This document shows positions 6,103-8,499 of a stretch of DNA of 8,499 bases, piece after piece. The position numbers were made by a program, and so were the translations under genes. This DNA comes from Clostridia bacterium (GTDB lineage: Bacteria > Bacillota > Clostridia > Christensenellales > Aristaeellaceae). Location: NCBI GenBank assembly GCA_017469605.1, contig JAFUGB010000071.1, positions 1 through 8,499 of the forward strand, in the 5' to 3' direction. Numbering within the stretch: the stretch's first letter is position 1; the number at the start of each line of letters is the position of its first letter. A model generated the notes under the pieces. That model was not told where the DNA came from. It made no database searches and saw nothing but the letters and a program-made list of their open reading frames with translations.

Positions 6103-6113
6103 ATGCGCGTCAA
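6085..6113 (-). promoter_or_regulatory. Sigma-A promoter of mntP
   Basis: On the minus strand, TTGACG (6108-6113) and TAAAAT (6085-6090) are separated by exactly 17 bases. The expected start is near 6078, giving a leader of about 30 bases before ATG 6049. Such a short leader leaves no room for the yybP-ykoY manganese riboswitch that often precedes mntP genes, so control here is more likely by a DNA-binding regulator. Confidence 0.7.
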
Positions 6114-6131
6114 TCGCGGATTTTTCCGGTT

Positions 6132-6338
6132 TCAGGCAAAAAGCCCGGCAATGCGCCTGAGTACCGGCCAGTCAAAGATAACGCTGTCCCCGCCGCCCGG
6201 AAACAGCCCGGGAAACAACAGCCCCCACCAGGCGGCTTCCCGCCCCGGGGGCAGGAGGGCGGCCTGGGGCAATCCGCCCGCGAATACGCAGGAACAGAAC
6301 AGGATCAACGACAGCAGCACACATAGAATATCGCGCAT
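6132..6338 (-). CDS. Possible small secreted or membrane protein, 68 residues
   Basis: I do not recognise this ORF. It is supported mainly by a strong GGAGG (6347-6351, minus strand) eight bases before its ATG, and by a hydrophobic N-terminus (MRDILCVLLSLILFCSCVFA) that looks like a signal peptide or membrane anchor. The rest is rich in Gly, Pro and Trp (AAWWGLLFPGLFPGGG) and ends DWPVLRRIAGLFA. The stop lies upstream of the mntP -35 box, so it would be a separate unit. No convincing promoter was found for it. The final part of the frame overlaps an 11-bp imperfect hairpin (about 6127-6171). It may be a genuine small gene or a chance ORF in a GC-rich spacer. Confidence 0.42.
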   Translation of the reverse strand: MRDILCVLLSLILFCSCVFAGGLPQAALLPPGREAAWWGLLFPGLFPGGGDSVIFDWPVLRRIAGLFA

Positions 6339-6442
6339 ACATGTATCCTCCGGAATGGTATAAGATACATAGAGTGTGCGCCGTCTTTTCGCGCGCTATG
6401 CGCCGGAATATGGAAAAAGAATGAAATTTCATGATTTGCGTA

Positions 6443-6471
6443 TTGACAGAAGGGGAAGAAACGCATATGAT
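6443..6471 (+). promoter_or_regulatory. Near-consensus sigma-A promoter of the marR/ABC operon
   Basis: A perfect TTGACA (6443-6448) is followed after exactly 17 bases by TATGAT (6466-6471). Transcription should begin near 6478, about 47 bases before the regulator's ATG. Such a strong promoter fits an operon that is normally held down by its own repressor. Confidence 0.85.
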
Positions 6472-6472
6472 G

Positions 6473-6510
6473 TTGCATGTCGTACAATTGCCAATGAACG
6501 CATTTGGTAA
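6473..6510. promoter_or_regulatory. Two adjacent imperfect dyads, candidate MarR operators
   Basis: Directly after the -10 box lie two dyads back to back. The first is the 15-base TTGCATGTCGTACAA (6473-6487), with 5 of 7 pairs matching. The second has half-sites TTGCCAA (6488-6494) and TTGGTAA (6504-6510), with 6 of 7 pairs matching. They cover the start site and leader, where MarR-family repressors commonly bind to autoregulate. Both share TTGC at their left end, spaced 15 bases apart. Binding is inferred from position and symmetry only. Confidence 0.45.
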
Positions 6511-6524
6511 AAGGGAGGGCCTGA

Positions 6525-6983
6525 ATGGAACGGGATATCGGTATTGAACTGCGCAAGCTTTCCAACCTGACCTGCCGGTATTTTGAACAGAAAACCAACA
6601 AAAAGCAGGTGGATGCCATTACGGGCACCAACGGCTGGATCATAGGCTATATCGCCCGGCAGGAGAGCCTGGGCAATCCGGTGTACCAGCGCGATCTGGA
6701 AAACCGTTTCGGCATCACCCGGTCCACGGCCTCCAAGGTGGTGAACCTGATGGTGCAAAAGGGCCTGGTGGAGCAGCGCCCGGTGCCGGAGGATAAACGG
6801 CTCCGCCGTCTGGTGCTTACGCCGCGTGCTCAGCAGGTGAAGCGGCTGATGGATGAGGATCATCGGCGCTTTGAACAAACGCTGCGAAGGGGACTGAACG
6901 ATGCCGATGTGCGCATGCTGTTTTCGCTGCTGGACCGGCTGAAGAAAAACCTGGAGCAGATGGATGAAAAGGAGGAGCGTTAA
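6525..6983 (+). CDS. MarR-family transcriptional regulator
   Basis: A 152-residue protein with the MarR winged helix-turn-helix: helices before residue 50, recognition region YQRDLENRFGITRSTASKVVNLMVQKGLV (54-82), and a wing RPVPEDKRLRRLVLT (85-99) with the conserved Asp90-Lys/Arg pattern. The C-terminal helix (about 100-150) is the dimerisation arm. The ATG at 6525 has GGGAGG with a 6-7 base gap. The gene heads an operon with an ABC exporter 5 bases downstream, the common arrangement in Firmicutes where the regulator represses its own operon and is released by a drug or metabolite ligand. The ligand cannot be told from the sequence. Confidence 0.92.
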   Translation: MERDIGIELRKLSNLTCRYFEQKTNKKQVDAITGTNGWIIGYIARQESLGNPVYQRDLENRFGITRSTASKVVNLMVQKGLVEQRPVPEDKRLRRLVLTPRAQQVKRLMDEDHRRFEQTLRRGLNDADVRMLFSLLDRLKKNLEQMDEKEER

Positions 6984-6988
6984 CAGGC

Positions 6989-8499
6989 ATGATCAAAAAA
7001 CTGGCAAGCCGGATCAGGCAGTATAAAAAGAACGCCATCGCAACCCCCCTGTTCATGGTGGGCGAAGTGGCCATGGAGGCGCTGATCCCCATGGTGATGA
7101 GCTGGCTCATTGACCGCGGCATCGAGGAGGGGAACATGGCGCATATTTATCTTTACGGCGCCATTTTGCTGGCCACGGCCTTCCTTTCGCTGTTTTCAGG
7201 CGTGATGAGCGGGCGCATGGCGGCCGTTGCGTCCTCGGGCTTTGCCCGCAACCTGCGCCACGATATGTACTATACCATCCAGGATTATTCTTTTTCCAAT
7301 ATAGATAAATTCAGCACGTCTTCCATCATTACCCGCCTGACCACCGACGTGAGCAACGTGCAGAACGCCTTCCAGATGATCCTGCGCATGGCGGTGCGCG
7401 CGCCGCTGACGCTGATCTTTTCCATGATCATGGCCATGACCATCAACGCCCGCATCAGCATGGTGTTTCTGTTTACGCTCCCGGTGCTGGGCCTGGGCAT
7501 CTACATCATCATGACCCATACCCATCCCATCTTCCGCAGGGTGTTCAAAACCTATGATAAGCTGAACAATGTGGTGCAGGAAAACCTGCGGGGCGTGCGT
7601 GTGGTAAAAAGCTTTGTGCGCGAGGATTATGAGGTGGAGAAATTCAATGGCATTTCGGGCGCCATCTATGATGATTTCACACATGCCGAGCGCAACCTGG
7701 CCTTTATAAGCCCGCTGATGATGACCTGCATTTACGCTTGTACGCTGCTGATCTCCTGGCTGGGCGCCAGGGCCATCGTGACCTCGGGCAACAATCCGGC
7801 CGTGGGCATGACCACCGGCCAGCTCATGAGCCTGATCACCTATGTGATCCAGATACTCAGCTCGCTGATGATGGTGTCCATGGTGTTTATGATGATCACC
7901 ATGTCCCGCGCTTCGGCCCAGCGCATTGTGGAGGTGCTGGATGAGCGCACCGATATTTCCTCACCCGCCCTGCCGGTAACCGATATTGCCGACGGCTCCA
8001 TTGATTTTGACCATGTGGATTTCAGCTACGCCAGCCGCAGCGAGCGGGCCACCCTCAGCGATAGTGATCTGCATATTCCTTCGGGCTCCGTGGTGGGCAT
8101 CCTGGGCGGCACAGGCAGCGGCAAATCCACGCTGGTGCAGATGATCCCGCGGCTCTATGACGCCACCGCCGGGCAGGTGCGCGTGGGCGGCGTGGATGTC
8201 AAGGCGTATGACCTCACCGCCCTGCGCGACAGCGTGGCCATGGTGCTGCAGAAAAACGAGCTGTTCAGCGGCACCATCAAGGATAACCTGCGCTGGGGCA
8301 ATGAAAACGCCACCGACGCGGAGATCGTGGAAGCCTGCCGCCTGGCCCAGGCTGACAGCTTTATCCGGGATTTGCCGGATCAATATGATACCTGGATCGA
8401 GCAGGGCGGCACCAATGTGTCCGGCGGCCAGAAGCAGCGCCTGTGCATTGGCCGGTCTTTGCTGAAAAAGCCCAAGATCCTGATCCTGGACGACAGCAC
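6989..8499 (+). CDS. Type I ABC exporter half-transporter, degenerate-site subunit (3' end outside window)
   Basis: Fused membrane and ATPase domains; 503 codons are present and the frame is open at the window edge. Residues 1 to about 310 form the six-helix exporter domain, including NLRGVRVVKSFVRE, the usual helix before the coupling region. The nucleotide-binding domain shows Walker A GGTGSGKST (373-381), Q-loop VLQKNELF with Gln421, signature VSGGQKQR (477-484) and Walker B ILILDD ending at Asp501-Asp502. The residue after the Walker B Asp, normally the catalytic Glu, is Asp502. This is the mark of the degenerate subunit in heterodimeric exporters such as BmrC, LmrC and TM287; the partner with Glu normally follows. 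The D-loop and H-loop lie outside. The ATG at 6989 follows the marR stop by 5 bases, with GGAGGAG inside the end of marR. The role is probably multidrug or lipid export. Confidence 0.93.
   Translation, partial: MIKKLASRIRQYKKNAIATPLFMVGEVAMEALIPMVMSWLIDRGIEEGNMAHIYLYGAILLATAFLSLFSGVMSGRMAAVASSGFARNLRHDMYYTIQDYSFSNIDKFSTSSIITRLTTDVSNVQNAFQMILRMAVRAPLTLIFSMIMAMTINARISMVFLFTLPVLGLGIYIIMTHTHPIFRRVFKTYDKLNNVVQENLRGVRVVKSFVREDYEVEKFNGISGAIYDDFTHAERNLAFISPLMMTCIYACTLLISWLGARAIVTSGNNPAVGMTTGQLMSLITYVIQILSSLMMVSMVFMMITMSRASAQRIVEVLDERTDISSPALPVTDIADGSIDFDHVDFSYASRSERATLSDSDLHIPSGSVVGILGGTGSGKSTLVQMIPRLYDATAGQVRVGGVDVKAYDLTALRDSVAMVLQKNELFSGTIKDNLRWGNENATDAEIVEACRLAQADSFIRDLPDQYDTWIEQGGTNVSGGQKQRLCIGRSLLKKPKILILDDS

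Noticed and set aside
6421..6432. Perfect 12-base palindrome ATGAAATTTCAT upstream of the marR -35 box
   Set aside because: One or two such palindromes are expected by chance in a window this size, and nothing else ties it to regulation; the dyads after the -10 box are better operator candidates.
6065..6440. yybP-ykoY manganese riboswitch before mntP
   Set aside because: The predicted leader is only about 30 bases and I could not see the conserved riboswitch core in the minus-strand sequence upstream.

Overview
The window looks like a chromosomal segment from a moderately GC-rich Gram-positive anaerobe, most likely a gut-type Clostridia. This is inferred from gene families, strong GGAGG-type ribosome binding sites, sigma-A type promoters and a MarR/ABC-exporter cassette; there is no rRNA or tRNA to confirm it. 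No CRISPR array, insertion sequence or tRNA is visible.

Layout. Positions 1-372 hold no convincing gene. About 25-231 is a train of six hairpins joined by a recurring TTTTCAT(T)CCG linker; the last hairpin, followed by six T, reads as a + strand terminator. Then come minus-strand genes: azlC-azlD (branched-chain amino acid exporter, 4-base ATGA overlap), and upstream of them a four-gene run transcribed from a clear promoter at 5426-5454. In transcription order this run is a secreted CHAP/peptidoglycan-binding protein, a GMP-synthase-like protein, a protein with tandem acetyltransferase (GNAT) folds, and an MTA/SAH nucleosidase. A hairpin at 1440-1470 separates the run from azlCD. Upstream of the CHAP gene is mntP, a manganese efflux pump with its own promoter and a dyad around its -10 box, then a possible 68-residue secreted or membrane peptide. 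On the + strand, a near-consensus promoter (TTGACA-17-TATGAT) followed by two dyads drives a MarR-family repressor and a type I ABC exporter half-transporter cut by the window edge.

The most unusual gene is the GMP synthase homologue. It keeps the whole GuaA architecture but has lost the glutaminase nucleophile Cys and the catalytic His, and it carries substitutions in the ATP-pyrophosphatase P-loop and XMP-binding parts. It looks like a diverged paralogue with a new or non-catalytic role. The hairpin train at the left edge and the mntP operator-like dyad are the main non-coding signals. The ABC subunit has Asp where the catalytic Glu after Walker B normally sits, which points to a heterodimeric exporter whose partner should lie just past the right edge.
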